Source: an uncultured Clostridia bacterium (GTDB taxonomy: Bacteria > Bacillota > Clostridia > Christensenellales > UBA3700). From it: a DNA stretch of 64,000 bases. Made by a program: the position numbers and the translations under genes. Shown in pieces: positions 26,911 to 36,720 of the stretch. Position 1 is the stretch's first letter. Every line of letters begins with the position of its first letter. The stretch lies in contig CAMQWP010000001.1 of assembly GCA_947038565.1 (NCBI GenBank), positions 130,381-194,380 on the forward strand, given 5' to 3'. Under the pieces are notes generated by a model. The model saw only the letters and a list, made by a program, of their open reading frames with translations, made no database searches and was not told the origin of the DNA.

Positions 26911-27009
26911 AAAAAAAGCCTTCCTTATATATTGGATTGTATAATTATGAAGTAGCAATTTGATTACTGCTCACGCATATTATTATAAATATTATATATA
27001 TACATCTTC

Positions 27010-27038
27010 ATCATACACTATTTTGATATATTAGTCAA
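27010..27038 (-). promoter_or_regulatory. Promoter for the apgM-membrane protein unit
   Basis: Minus-strand TTGACT (27033-27038) and TATGAT (27010-27015) are 17 bases apart. It is divergent from the GH2 promoter in the 367-base gap 26911-27277, which has no gene. Confidence 0.55.
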
Positions 27039-27218
27039 TAAATTTTGCGTATAATATATATTAGTACGGTCTTATAACTGCTGAATTATTAGCTTAATAT
27101 ATCTTGCTTCTTAGTTATTTAATGCTACGCTTACTACCAAATAATTGCCATTTTCGATTATTTTTCAATGCTCGATTTATTAACTTAGGATTAATATACT
27201 CAAATTTGTAAAAAAGTA

Positions 27219-27247
27219 TTGCTAAATATAACATATTATGATACTAT
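27219..27247 (+). promoter_or_regulatory. Promoter for the GH2 gene
   Basis: TTGCTA (27219-27224) and TACTAT (27242-27247) are 17 bases apart with TG before the -10. A start near 27254 gives a short leader containing TTTGGAGG. The same -35 hexamer serves the sugar symporter promoter at 36507-36535. Confidence 0.5.
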
Positions 27248-27277
27248 TTAAAAGTATACTTTGGAGGTAAATTTTTT

Positions 27278-29695
27278 ATGAGATTAAATTTAAATTACGG
27301 CTGGAAATACAGCCCTGAGTGGTCGCAAGACCTTATAAATAATGAGTTTGATGATAGTTCTTTTGTTACTGTCAATATTCCTCATGCAAATAAGGAGATT
27401 CCTTACAATTACTTTGACGAAAAGATGTATCAATTCGTTAGCGGATACAGGAACACTTTCGACGTGCCAGCTTCTTATGCTGGAAAACGTCTTGTATTAG
27501 AGTTTGAAGCAGTAGCCAACTACGCTATAGTCTACGTCAACGGCGTGGAAGCTATGAGCCACAAAGGTAGTTACACTTCTTTTAATGCTGATGTTACTGA
27601 TTTAATAAAAATCGGCGAAATAAATACCGTTACTGTCATGGTAGACAGTACTGAGCGTGAGGAAATCCCTCCATTCGGCAATGCTATTGACTATCTTGTC
27701 TATGGTGGTATCTATCGTGAAGTGTACTTGTATATCATGGAAGAAGATCACGTACAGAGTGCTATGATCGCGCCTATGGACGTACTAACTAAAAACATAC
27801 ACTGCGACATAAAAATCACGCTTAACAAAACTTCATCAATGCCTATTCAAGCAAAACTTATTGACCGCAATGGCAAAGTAATACATGAAAAAGCTGTTGA
27901 GAATGACGGATCTAGCAATGTCATAAACACAACAATCAAGACTGGCAATGTCAATCTTTGGAGTATTGAAAACCCTTATCTATATACTGTGGAGCTTTCT
28001 TATGCGGGTGCTACTTATAGCTATAAGTTCGGATTTAGAGAAGCTAAGTTTACAAAGAAAGGTTTCTTGCTAAACGGTAAGCCAGTTAAGATAAGAGGTC
28101 TAAATAGACACCAGTCATTCCCTCACGTAGGATATGCAATGCCTGCGTCTGCACAAATCGCTGATGCTGATTATTGCAAGAATGATCTAGGTCTTAACTT
28201 AGTTCGTACTTCACACTACCCTAACAGTCATCACTTCTTAAATCGTTGTGATGAGATAGGATTACTAGTATTCACAGAGATTCCGGGCTGGCAGTATGTC
28301 AGCAAAGATAATGAAGAATGGAGAAAAATTGCTGTAGAAAGTGTTCGCGAGATGATAGACCAAGACTACAACCACCCAAGCATTATTATCTGGGGTGTAC
28401 GTATCAATGAATCAATCGATGACCACGACCTATACACTAAGACAAATGCTCTTGCTCATGAGCTAGATAAGACTAGACAAACGGGCGGAGTTCGTTGCAC
28501 TCCTCAGTCAGAGTTGCTTGAAGATGTGTACACTTATAATGACTTTATTCATAGCGGAAGTAATAGAGGTCTTCTACCAAAATTCCTTACTACAAAACTA
28601 AGTGCTCCGCTACTGATTACTGAGCATAACGGTCATATGTTCCCGACCAAGTCTTTCGACGTAGAGAAGAGACGTCAAGAGCATGCTTTAAGACATGCAA
28701 CTGTACTAAACACTGCCTATCGCCGTGACAATACTTGCGGAGCTATCGGCTGGTGTATGAGTGACTATAATACTCATAAAGACTTTGGCTCTGGCGATAA
28801 AATTTGTTATCACGGTGTATCTGATATGTTCCGTATGGATAAGCTAGCTGCTTACGTATACAAATCACAACAAGACGAGTACCCAGTAGTAGAGCTTACT
28901 TCAAACATGGAGATAGGTGACAATAACGGCGGTCAGGTAGGAAACGTATATATATTCACAAACTGCGAAACTATAGACGTATACAAAAACGGATCACTTA
29001 TAGATACTATTCACGTAGCTAACGACGCTAAAAAATCCGAATGGAAGCACTTACCTCACCCTCCTATCAAACTATACGATATCATAGGAAACCAGCTTGA
29101 GCTTTCTGGCAAATTTACAAAAAAAGACTCAGCAAGAGTTAAAAAATTATTACTAGATATAAAGAGTTCAGGTCCGGTTGGAGCGGTTATTTCTAACCTA
29201 GGAATGGCATTGAAATTATTTACAAAATACAAGATGGATATTTCTTCTATAACTGCATTGTTTGGCGAGTATGTAACTGGCTGGGGTGCAAAAGCTGTAT
29301 CATATAGACTAGAAGGAAAATTAAACAATCAAGTAGCCGTTATTTCAAAAGAGCCTATCTCTAGTCAGCACATACAAGTAAAAGCTGACGCAACTACTCT
29401 TATAGAAGACGATACTTACGATACTACTAGGATTGCAATTCGTGCGGTATCTCAAGTAGGAGCAAATGCACAATATTCAAATGAGACAATTAAAGTTGAT
29501 ATCACTGGACCTATTGAAATCATCGGCGACAGCACTTTCTCTTTAATAGGTGGAGCTAGAGCTTTCTGGATCAAATCTATTGGAAAAAGTGGAGAAGCTA
29601 CTGTTACTATTACTAGCAATATCGGCAGTGAAACTATTGATTTTAACGTGCAGAAAATTGACGTAGTGAATCCTATCCCTGTAGAGAAAGCGTAA
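27278..29695 (+). CDS. GH2 family glycoside hydrolase (beta-galactosidase/beta-glucuronidase type)
   Basis: An 805-residue protein with the GH2 order: sugar-binding jelly roll (1-155), immunoglobulin-like domain (160-255) and TIM barrel from ~262. The barrel has GLNRHQSFP near 274-282, TSHYPNS near 311-317, the acid/base pair Asn377-Glu378 in WGVRINES, and nucleophile Glu449 in ITEHNG. After ~580 come further beta-sandwich modules. No signal peptide is seen, so it acts on imported oligosaccharides. The substrate (beta-galactoside, beta-glucuronide or other) cannot be read from the motifs; the uronate operon in the same window makes glucuronides possible. Wide GGAGG spacing (8-9 bases) precedes the ATG. 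Confidence 0.9.
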   Translation: MRLNLNYGWKYSPEWSQDLINNEFDDSSFVTVNIPHANKEIPYNYFDEKMYQFVSGYRNTFDVPASYAGKRLVLEFEAVANYAIVYVNGVEAMSHKGSYTSFNADVTDLIKIGEINTVTVMVDSTEREEIPPFGNAIDYLVYGGIYREVYLYIMEEDHVQSAMIAPMDVLTKNIHCDIKITLNKTSSMPIQAKLIDRNGKVIHEKAVENDGSSNVINTTIKTGNVNLWSIENPYLYTVELSYAGATYSYKFGFREAKFTKKGFLLNGKPVKIRGLNRHQSFPHVGYAMPASAQIADADYCKNDLGLNLVRTSHYPNSHHFLNRCDEIGLLVFTEIPGWQYVSKDNEEWRKIAVESVREMIDQDYNHPSIIIWGVRINESIDDHDLYTKTNALAHELDKTRQTGGVRCTPQSELLEDVYTYNDFIHSGSNRGLLPKFLTTKLSAPLLITEHNGHMFPTKSFDVEKRRQEHALRHATVLNTAYRRDNTCGAIGWCMSDYNTHKDFGSGDKICYHGVSDMFRMDKLAAYVYKSQQDEYPVVELTSNMEIGDNNGGQVGNVYIFTNCETIDVYKNGSLIDTIHVANDAKKSEWKHLPHPPIKLYDIIGNQLELSGKFTKKDSARVKKLLLDIKSSGPVGAVISNLGMALKLFTKYKMDISSITALFGEYVTGWGAKAVSYRLEGKLNNQVAVISKEPISSQHIQVKADATTLIEDDTYDTTRIAIRAVSQVGANAQYSNETIKVDITGPIEIIGDSTFSLIGGARAFWIKSIGKSGEATVTITSNIGSETIDFNVQKIDVVNPIPVEKA

Positions 29696-29930
29696 TCATT
29701 TTTTTAATGTAAATATACGTATTTGTTTCTTATTTATTTATAAACATTATCAAGTATTATTATTTATTTTATATCATCATAACAATCAAATTATTTTATG
29801 ATATAATGTATAATTTTTTATATAATAGCATAATATTAAATCACAAATATATAAGTCAATTTACGTACTATTTTACTCAAAAGTTTGCAAAACAACGTAT
29901 ACGCATACATTTATGCGATAAATAACGATC

Positions 29931-29975
29931 AAATCACCCTGTTATCAGAAAAGATAACAGGGTGATTTTTGTTTT
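29931..29975 (+). terminator. Strong intrinsic terminator downstream of the GH2 gene
   Basis: A perfect 16-bp stem (29931-29946 with 29953-29968) has a 6-base loop and TTTTTGTTTT. It lies 235 bases after the GH2 stop, leaving a long AT-rich 3' UTR (29696-29930) in which I see no gene. A 6-bp hairpin CGCATA-CATT-TATGCG lies just before it. It may also stop metH transcripts coming from the other side. Confidence 0.85.
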
Positions 29976-30047
29976 ATATAATTTATTTATTTAGAGTATT
30001 TTATATGTTATTATTTGTTTTTTTAGTCATTTATATTTGATATATTT

Positions 30048-32408
30048 TCATGATAAAGTAGACAATAAAACTGTAAGTTCTCTCGGATCTTTTGTATAAT
30101 GATCAGCACCGATTTCCTTTGCTACACTGCTCGTCAATACTGCACCCCCGACGCATATAATTATATCATTATCTATCTCTTTTACTTTCTCGATAGTCCT
30201 CTTCATATTTGCAACAGTAGTCGTCATAAGTGCACTTAGTCCTAGGACTCTTGGTCGGTGCTTTATTACTTCTTTTACTACTACATCTACTGGCACATTT
30301 CTACCTAAATCGACTATCTCATATCCATAGTTTTGGAGAACTGTTTTCACTATATTCTTACCGATATCATGCACGTCGCCCTCTACAGTAGCGAGCATGA
30401 TCTTGCACTTTTCTTTTTGTTCATTTGCAGGTATATTTACCTTTATAAGATCACATACTTTCTTCGCTACATCACTAGAGCTTATCAATTGTGGCAAGAA
30501 TATACTCCCTTTTTCATACCCCTCACCGACTATATTCAATGCTGGGATTATATGCTTGTCTATTATTACAAGTCCACTTATATCCTTCAAATATTCTTTA
30601 GTTATCTGCATTGCTTCCGTCTCTAGCGACTTAATTATGCACTCTCCTAGAGTTCTTTTTTTATCACTTTTCTCTTTTGGTTCTATGATATTATTTGTCG
30701 CACTTTTTATATATTCCTCTCCATTTTTGTCATGGTTTGCAAGCAACATATATGCAAGGTAACTTTCCTTCATCGGAGCTAGATTCGGATTAATAATCGC
30801 AAGGTCAAGCCCACTTGATAATGCCATAGCAAAAAAAGTTCTATTCACGACAGCTCTCTCTGGCAATCCAAATGATATATTTGATACGCCTAAAGTAGTC
30901 TTCACTCCGTATCTTGACTTAACTTCTTTTATAGCATCTAGTGTAATCATCGCCTGTTCTTGCTCCGCACCAGCAGTAAGAGTCAAGCAATCTATGATGA
31001 TATTATGTCTAGGTATATTATATTCATCGCACGCTTCTATTATCCTTTTTGCTATAGAAAGTCTTTCTTCTAATGTCTTTGGCACTCCATGATTATCTAT
31101 AGTAAGTCCTACTACTAACGCACCGTATTTAGCGACCAAAGGCAAAACTTTTTCCAATACTTCACGCTCACCATTTACCGAGTTTACTATAGATTTTCCT
31201 ACAGCATATCTTAGCCCTTTTTCTATCGCACCTTCATTTGAAGAGTCTATCTGTAACGGTAGATCTACTATGGACTGCACTTGACAAACTGCCTTTCTCA
31301 TCATTATTGGCTCGTCTATATTTGGTACACCCATATTTATATCTAGTATATGTGCTCCCGCTTCATTTTGCTCGATGGCTTGCATTTCTATATATCCAAA
31401 ATCATTGTTTATTATAGCCTCACGCATTAACTTTTTGCCTGTTGGATTTATTCTTTCGCCTACTATAAGAGGCTTATTTATTTCTTGATATTTAGTACCA
31501 CTTGATACATTCGTTATTTGCTTATTTGTGAGAGTAACTCGCTTGCCTTCTATCTTTCCTTTCAGATTAGATATATAGTCGCTAGTAGTACCACAACAGC
31601 CTCCGACTATACTTGCACCCATGTCGACATACTCACTCATTAGAGTCCCGAAACTCTCCGCATCTTCGTCGAACCTAGTAACTCCACGCTCTATTATTGG
31701 CAGTCCTGCATTTGGTTTCAAGACGAATGGAATACTGCAAACGCTCGCAAGTCTAGCCACTATTGGTCTTAACTGGCTTGGTGCAAGTGAGCAGTTCAGC
31801 CCTACAGCATTTACCCCTAAACCTTCCATCACCGCCACCATAGACTCAACTGGACAGCCTGCAAAAGTTCTGCCTTTTTCATCAAAACTCATAGTAACTA
31901 TTATCGACAAATCCGAGTTTTCTTTTACCGCAAGTACTCCTGCCTTTAACTCGTATAAGTCGCTTATAGTCTCTAACACTACTATATCTACTTTATCTTT
32001 TGCGATGTCTATTATTTCTTTAAATACTTCGTACGCATTATCAAAACTTAGATCGCCCATTGGCTCCATAAGTTCACCTAGAGATCCTATATCCAGTGCT
32101 ACTATACCGCTACCAAACTTCTCTACCGCGTCTCTTGCACACTTTATTCCCGCTAAAATCATTCCCTTATAATCTTCGCCTTTCATCTTCAAACTGTTAG
32201 CTCCGAAAGTGTTCGCATAAATTATATCCGCACCCGCACTTAAATAATCAAAGTGAATTTTCTCCACTATTTTCGGATCGGTTATGTTATAAGTCTCTGG
32301 TTTTACTCCTACTCCTAGACCTTGCATTTGCAACATTGTACCCATTGCACCGTCTAAAACTAGTATTCTTTTAGATAGTATATCGTTTATTTTATCCATT
32401 GTTTTCAT
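30048..32408 (-). CDS. metH: Cobalamin-dependent methionine synthase lacking the activation domain
   Basis: The 786-residue protein has three MetH modules. Homocysteine-binding barrel: ~1-285, with zinc ligands Cys206 in GLNCS and Cys271-Cys272 in GGCCGT. Methyltetrahydrofolate-binding barrel: ~305-570. Cobalamin module: ~590-786, with DVHDIGKN near 678-685, where His680 is the lower cobalt ligand. The C-terminal reactivation domain is absent and is supplied by the next gene upstream. I use the ATG at 32408, six bases after GAGGAG; it overlaps the upstream stop by ATGA. An earlier ATG at 32426 is possible. It makes methionine from homocysteine and methyl-THF from MetF. Confidence 0.94.
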   Translation of the reverse strand: MKTMDKINDILSKRILVLDGAMGTMLQMQGLGVGVKPETYNITDPKIVEKIHFDYLSAGADIIYANTFGANSLKMKGEDYKGMILAGIKCARDAVEKFGSGIVALDIGSLGELMEPMGDLSFDNAYEVFKEIIDIAKDKVDIVVLETISDLYELKAGVLAVKENSDLSIIVTMSFDEKGRTFAGCPVESMVAVMEGLGVNAVGLNCSLAPSQLRPIVARLASVCSIPFVLKPNAGLPIIERGVTRFDEDAESFGTLMSEYVDMGASIVGGCCGTTSDYISNLKGKIEGKRVTLTNKQITNVSSGTKYQEINKPLIVGERINPTGKKLMREAIINNDFGYIEMQAIEQNEAGAHILDINMGVPNIDEPIMMRKAVCQVQSIVDLPLQIDSSNEGAIEKGLRYAVGKSIVNSVNGEREVLEKVLPLVAKYGALVVGLTIDNHGVPKTLEERLSIAKRIIEACDEYNIPRHNIIIDCLTLTAGAEQEQAMITLDAIKEVKSRYGVKTTLGVSNISFGLPERAVVNRTFFAMALSSGLDLAIINPNLAPMKESYLAYMLLANHDKNGEEYIKSATNNIIEPKEKSDKKRTLGECIIKSLETEAMQITKEYLKDISGLVIIDKHIIPALNIVGEGYEKGSIFLPQLISSSDVAKKVCDLIKVNIPANEQKEKCKIMLATVEGDVHDIGKNIVKTVLQNYGYEIVDLGRNVPVDVVVKEVIKHRPRVLGLSALMTTTVANMKRTIEKVKEIDNDIIICVGGAVLTSSVAKEIGADHYTKDPRELTVLLSTLS

Positions 32409-33055
32409 GATTTTCTCCTCGGGCATATATCGCTACCGCACTCTTTCAAAAGACAATTACTACAGTCATAATCTATCGGCTGTGGCTTAACGCCAAAGCC
32501 TTGAAATGCTGTAATAGTTTTTAGCGGTATCATAAGATTATTAGTATTTACTATCACTCCTGCTCTTTTAGTTGCGTTAAGTTCGCTTATTAATTGAGGT
32601 TGCAAAAGCATCGGAAGATCGCCATATCCTGGACTGTATCTCACTGTCATATACTTATCTGTATTATCGGCTTGCAACTCTTTTGATAGCTCATTTGCCA
32701 TTTGTTCCACATATACATTAGCTAATGCATCAAAAGCTATCATTCGCATGACGCTTGTCCTCGAGTAATAATCTATTCTTTTATCTACAGCTATTCCTAA
32801 GGTTATGCACTCCATGGCTATAACATCAACATTATTAAAAAGCCTATTTATATCGTTGCTTTTTAGAACAATATCAGTACCTTTTATGATGTAGCTATCG
32901 TCTAAATGCTCTACTTCGTATAGTTTTGCGATCTTTCTTGGCGTAGCAATGTATAATAATTCTCGTTCCATCTCTACCATGATGTTCTCTAATTGTGGGG
33001 TAACATTCCCGACCTTCATATATGCATATGCTTGACTATAATCTATCACACTCAT
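32405..33055 (-). CDS. Stand-alone methionine synthase activation-domain protein
   Basis: The 216-residue protein matches the MetH reactivation domain: the conserved RYSPGYGDLPM near residues 148-158, with the SAM-binding glycine/proline loop, and the TNNLMIPLKTITAFQGFG stretch near 175-192. A C-terminal cysteine-rich tail CSNCLLKECGSDIC (about residues 198-211) follows, which is not part of the E. coli MetH domain and could bind a metal or cluster. Stop and start codons overlap with metF (TAATG) and metH (ATGA). The three proteins are therefore made together. It should methylate cob(II)alamin with S-adenosylmethionine when MetH is oxidised. Confidence 0.88.
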   Translation of the reverse strand: MSVIDYSQAYAYMKVGNVTPQLENIMVEMERELLYIATPRKIAKLYEVEHLDDSYIIKGTDIVLKSNDINRLFNNVDVIAMECITLGIAVDKRIDYYSRTSVMRMIAFDALANVYVEQMANELSKELQADNTDKYMTVRYSPGYGDLPMLLQPQLISELNATKRAGVIVNTNNLMIPLKTITAFQGFGVKPQPIDYDCSNCLLKECGSDICPRRKS

Positions 33056-33924
33056 TATCTTAATAATCCTTTTATGTTATCAGTGATTTTTCTTGCCACA
33101 TAGACATTGTTCATAGTATATAAATGTATTCCATCTACATCACTTGCTAGCAAGTCAACCATTTGTTCTGTAGCATAAAGTAGCCCCGCCTCTCTTAAAG
33201 CGTCTTTATCGCATGAGTATCTAGCAATTAGCTTTGTCAGCTTAGCGGGCAATGTTGATCCAGACATGGTGACCATTCTTTCTACTTGTTTAACATTAGT
33301 AAGTGGCATGATACCACACACTATAGGTACACCAAGCCTAGCTTTTTCAGCCCTTTCCAAGAAGTCGTAAAGCTCATTATTATCGAAGAAAAGTTGTGTA
33401 GTCAAAAACTCAACTCCACTATCTACCTTTTTCTTTAAATTGTCCATATCCTCATCGAGAGAATTACTGTCCACATGACCTAGAGGGTAACATGCACCAC
33501 TGACAGAGAACTCATTCGGTCTGCTCTCATGTATATAACTAGCAAGATCGCTTGCGTATTTGAAATCTCCTCCAGTTACACCGCCGACAGCACCATCTCC
33601 GCGAAGTGCAAGGACATTGCTCACTCCATTAACAGTCAAACTATCAAGCAGTGCATCTATTTCGCCCTTAGAAGATCCCACACATGTCATGTGTGCGACT
33701 GGCTCTATAGCAGAATTATCACTTATAAGTTTGCATAATTCTACTGTTTTATTGTTTTTAATTGCACCGCCTGCACCATAAGTAACACTCATATAGTCAG
33801 GGCCAATGCTCAACAACTCGTCAATAACACTTGTAATAGTCTCTAGTCCCGATGTTGTCTTAGGAGGGAATACCTCAAAAGAATATACTGTGTGATTGTT
33901 TGCAAAAAGATCTTTATTAAACAT
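33055..33924 (-). CDS. metF: 5,10-methylenetetrahydrofolate reductase
   Basis: This 289-residue TIM-barrel flavoprotein reduces methylene-THF to methyl-THF, the methyl donor for the downstream MetH. Motifs include FEVFPPKT near residues 16-23, MSVTYGAGG near 46-54, VAHMTCVG near 77-84, ALRGDG near 105-110, TTQLFFDN near 175-182 and VCGIMPLTN near 195-203. Length is normal. AAAAGGAG sits 7 bases before the ATG. As the first gene of the metF-activation-metH operon it sets the expression of all three. The leader (to ~34050) has no visible SAM, cobalamin or T-box riboswitch. Confidence 0.95.
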   Translation of the reverse strand: MFNKDLFANNHTVYSFEVFPPKTTSGLETITSVIDELLSIGPDYMSVTYGAGGAIKNNKTVELCKLISDNSAIEPVAHMTCVGSSKGEIDALLDSLTVNGVSNVLALRGDGAVGGVTGGDFKYASDLASYIHESRPNEFSVSGACYPLGHVDSNSLDEDMDNLKKKVDSGVEFLTTQLFFDNNELYDFLERAEKARLGVPIVCGIMPLTNVKQVERMVTMSGSTLPAKLTKLIARYSCDKDALREAGLLYATEQMVDLLASDVDGIHLYTMNNVYVARKITDNIKGLLR

Positions 33925-34055
33925 GACTTTCTCCTTTTTATACCTTTTCCACCCTCATGTATTAATATAAAATATTTCCATATTGCGACAAGACTATGCA
34001 CATACATCTCGCACTTATACAAAAATCGTTTTGTTGGATATTTATTTTATGATTT

Positions 34056-34877
34056 TTATTTGATATTTTTTTTACAAATTACATTATAGAAGTGTAATAC
34101 ATTCATATCTTTCGCAATATTTTTACCATGCGATCCTAGCAAATACCACTCTCTATGCACGCCGTGATCAGTCAATGCACCTACTAGTGTATTATGCTCA
34201 TGACAATTTTCCTTAACGCAATTAATTATTTTAGTGTAACTATTATTATAGTGAGTAAGCGCACGTTTTGCCCATAAAGACTTAGGATGTGACCTATGCA
34301 TTACATCGTCATACTCTTGATTATATATGCATACAACATCATAATTATCTTCTTTTATTACCTTTTCTGCGACGCTTATCACCTCCGCATCAGTATCACA
34401 AGAAATCACAGGAACGCCTCTGCCTCTAAACAATATATCCATACTCTGTTCTTTAACAGTGATAATGATCGGTTTTTTATTCGCACGGATCAACGCATCA
34501 AAGAATGTATCTATCTTAAGTTCACGCTTGACATACTTCTCTATGCCATGCTCTGCTGGCGTTGCACCGCTGTACATGCTAGCAAAACAAACTGGTGTTT
34601 TGGACGGTATCATACTAAGCATAGGCAAAACAAGCTCACTATTATCAGTAAAACTGTTAAGCCTTTGAGGATATTTATCGAACAACCACTGTGCTATAGC
34701 ATCAGGATTATATAGGACAATTTTATCTACTGGCATGCCTCCAGTTTTACTATTCACATAATTTTCAAGCTCTGTAATGCCACACCTAGCAAACTCCGGT
34801 TGTGTAATATTTAAAACATGACACAATGCACCCGTAATTGAAGTAAGAGGTGTACTATTAAATCTATTGTCTTTCAT
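34056..34877 (-). CDS. Alkaline phosphatase superfamily protein (nucleotide pyrophosphatase-like)
   Basis: A compact 273-residue protein. MYSGATPAEHGI near residues 99-110 resembles the nucleophile loop (Thr or Ser) of phosphodiesterases/phosphatases of the alkaline phosphatase fold. YNQEYDDVMHRSHP carries the Asp/His metal-site pattern, and LTDHGVHREWYLLGSHG the final Asp-His and His ligands. It is shorter than standard family members (~400 residues), so some capping elements are absent. There is no signal peptide. GGAGG precedes the ATG. It sits downstream of the sugar symporter on the same strand. The substrate is unknown. Confidence 0.7.
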   Translation of the reverse strand: MKDNRFNSTPLTSITGALCHVLNITQPEFARCGITELENYVNSKTGGMPVDKIVLYNPDAIAQWLFDKYPQRLNSFTDNSELVLPMLSMIPSKTPVCFASMYSGATPAEHGIEKYVKRELKIDTFFDALIRANKKPIIITVKEQSMDILFRGRGVPVISCDTDAEVISVAEKVIKEDNYDVVCIYNQEYDDVMHRSHPKSLWAKRALTHYNNSYTKIINCVKENCHEHNTLVGALTDHGVHREWYLLGSHGKNIAKDMNVLHFYNVICKKNIK

Positions 34878-35003
34878 TATGCTTCCTCCATTTTAATCTT
34901 GTAAAATCATTAATTGGTATTATTATTATTATGATTCTTTATTCCTATTTAATACGATATTCGCATTCATTCAGTAGAACATGCACTAAAACGAACATTA
35001 ATA

Positions 35004-36473
35004 TTAGAATAAATCTTTCTTTATATTATCCAGCTCTGCTACATCTTCCTCTGACAAACTATCCATTTCACCCGCTCTCTGAATTTCTATAAAGTATCGT
35101 ACTTTTTCACTCTTTGTTGTGGTTATTTTTAGCATATACGCTGCAATAAACGCAACAATAAGACAAAGTGGAACTACAAGCCCTAGCATAAGTCGCATAC
35201 CTATAATAGCGCTGTCTGGCTGAACTGCACCAGTCGCGAGCTGTTCATCGTAACCCATAAGTTCTAATACCCAAGCCATAACAAGCACCGCGATGCCTGA
35301 AGTGAATTTTTTAAAGAATGTCATTGTTCCATTATATGCGCCAGGATTACGGTCATTAGATTTCAATTCTGCTACATCAACAACGTCAGGAAAAACAAGC
35401 CATGGTATCATCTGTGCCATACCAAAGCCTATACCCGCAACCGCAAGACATAAAACTATCAGTACAGGATTAGAACTATTCGCAGGGAAAGACGCAAGAC
35501 CGATAGTACCTATCAAGAATGCTGGAATACCGCACATGAAAATCACTGGTTTTGCTACCTTTTTGCTAAGCATAGTAAGAGATACCGGCATTACGACCGC
35601 TGCACCTACTAGCATAGACATATTAGCAACAGTCGAAAGTGACATGCCTAGAATTTCTACGCCCGAATTATGTGTTACATTATACACATATATCATGATA
35701 ATATTTGCTATGATCTCATTACAAACAAAGCTGAAAACATACATTACTAACAGTCGCCTAAAACATTTAAGTTTAAATGTATCTGCCAAATGTCTAAATG
35801 AAAACTTTAATTTCTCATCAGGTAATGGAGTACGTTCCTTGCTCATTATAGCCGAAAACACTATCGGCACTGAAAAGAATACTGAGAAAACTCCTGCAAT
35901 AATAAGAGAAAACTGATTTGCATTTATCGCACCAATAGTGTACTGATCTTTAAGTAGTGAAATAATAAGATAGCAAATACCCGTAGATCCCATACCACAA
36001 GCAAGCCTTGCGAAGTTCATCGAGCTTCTTTCCTTCACGTTTTCAGAAATCTCCGAAGTAAGTGACAGGTAAGGCACATTGAACACCGTAGACACGGTGC
36101 TATATAGAATATGAGCAAAACAGACGTAGGCAATCCTGACGCCAAGACTATCTATGTTTTGAACTGGCATAAAGAGCACGAATAATGCACCGACAACTAG
36201 AAATCCCGAAACGAATATGTAAGGTCTGCGTCTACCCCATTTAGTGCGGGTATTATCAGAAATACTTCCCATCAGTGGATCGGAAAGTGCATCCCAAATC
36301 CTAGCAGCCATGATAATTGTACCTGCAATACCCATAGGGATCTTAATAATCTCTACTATAAACCATAAATATAGCAGCGAAATTATCGCAACTCCACCAG
36401 AACCATACAGCTCACCACTAGCAAATGCGACCTTTTCGCCTAAGCCTATTTTCCCCGCCTTATTCTTACTCAT
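35004..36473 (-). CDS. GPH-family sugar:cation symporter (MelB-like)
   Basis: The 489-residue transporter has 12 predicted transmembrane helices. Family signatures include ARIWDALSDPLMGSISDNTRTKWGRRRP around residues 56-85 (the conserved Asp/Asn cation site and the loop 2-3 motif) and PNSDRNPGAYNGTM-type text, here LKSNDRNPGAYNGTM. These porters import glycosides, pentosides or hexuronides with sodium or protons. The ATG at 36473 follows GGGGGA at a suitable distance; an ATG 12 bases earlier lacks a site. The cargo is unknown, but the GH2, GH13 and GH27-like proteins in the window have no signal peptides and would need such an importer. Confidence 0.92.
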   Translation of the reverse strand: MSKNKAGKIGLGEKVAFASGELYGSGGVAIISLLYLWFIVEIIKIPMGIAGTIIMAARIWDALSDPLMGSISDNTRTKWGRRRPYIFVSGFLVVGALFVLFMPVQNIDSLGVRIAYVCFAHILYSTVSTVFNVPYLSLTSEISENVKERSSMNFARLACGMGSTGICYLIISLLKDQYTIGAINANQFSLIIAGVFSVFFSVPIVFSAIMSKERTPLPDEKLKFSFRHLADTFKLKCFRRLLVMYVFSFVCNEIIANIIMIYVYNVTHNSGVEILGMSLSTVANMSMLVGAAVVMPVSLTMLSKKVAKPVIFMCGIPAFLIGTIGLASFPANSSNPVLIVLCLAVAGIGFGMAQMIPWLVFPDVVDVAELKSNDRNPGAYNGTMTFFKKFTSGIAVLVMAWVLELMGYDEQLATGAVQPDSAIIGMRLMLGLVVPLCLIVAFIAAYMLKITTTKSEKVRYFIEIQRAGEMDSLSEEDVAELDNIKKDLF

Positions 36474-36506
36474 ATGTTCCCCCATCTTTTGTAATCATAT
36501 ATTATA

Positions 36507-36535
36507 ATAATAACATTATTTTACAAAATTAGCAA
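36507..36535 (-). promoter_or_regulatory. Promoter for the sugar symporter
   Basis: Minus-strand TTGCTA (36530-36535) and TATTAT (36507-36512) are 17 bases apart. It is divergent from the consensus promoter at 36647-36675. Confidence 0.4.
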
Positions 36536-36646
36536 TGTGTTTATATAAAAACTACGTATAAAATCAGTTTTTTGTTAATCTTTTATTGTCTTTATAATCC
36601 AATTTTAATTCAAAAGTATTATTTCAATTAATTATATTGCTTACTA

Positions 36647-36675
36647 TTGACAGTAATTGACTAATATGCTATAAT
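36647..36675 (+). promoter_or_regulatory. Full-consensus sigma-A promoter for the DUF1508 gene
   Basis: TTGACA (36647-36652) and TATAAT (36670-36675) match the consensus exactly at 17-base spacing. A start is expected near 36682, with AAGGAG in the leader. It should be one of the strongest promoters here. Confidence 0.8.
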
Positions 36676-36720
36676 TTTAATAATATCAAAATATTCAATT
36701 ATACTAAGGAGAAATTAAAA

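Noticed and set aside
31621-32172. A 183-codon plus-strand frame
   Set aside because: Antisense to metH, whose domains and motifs are intact in this region.
33925-34055. Possible SAM or cobalamin riboswitch before metF
   Set aside because: The interval is short and AT-rich and lacks the conserved cores of those riboswitches.
35293-35916. A 207-codon plus-strand frame
   Set aside because: It lies entirely inside the sugar symporter gene on the other strand, with no ribosome site; the antisense frame stays open because of the codon composition of the real gene.
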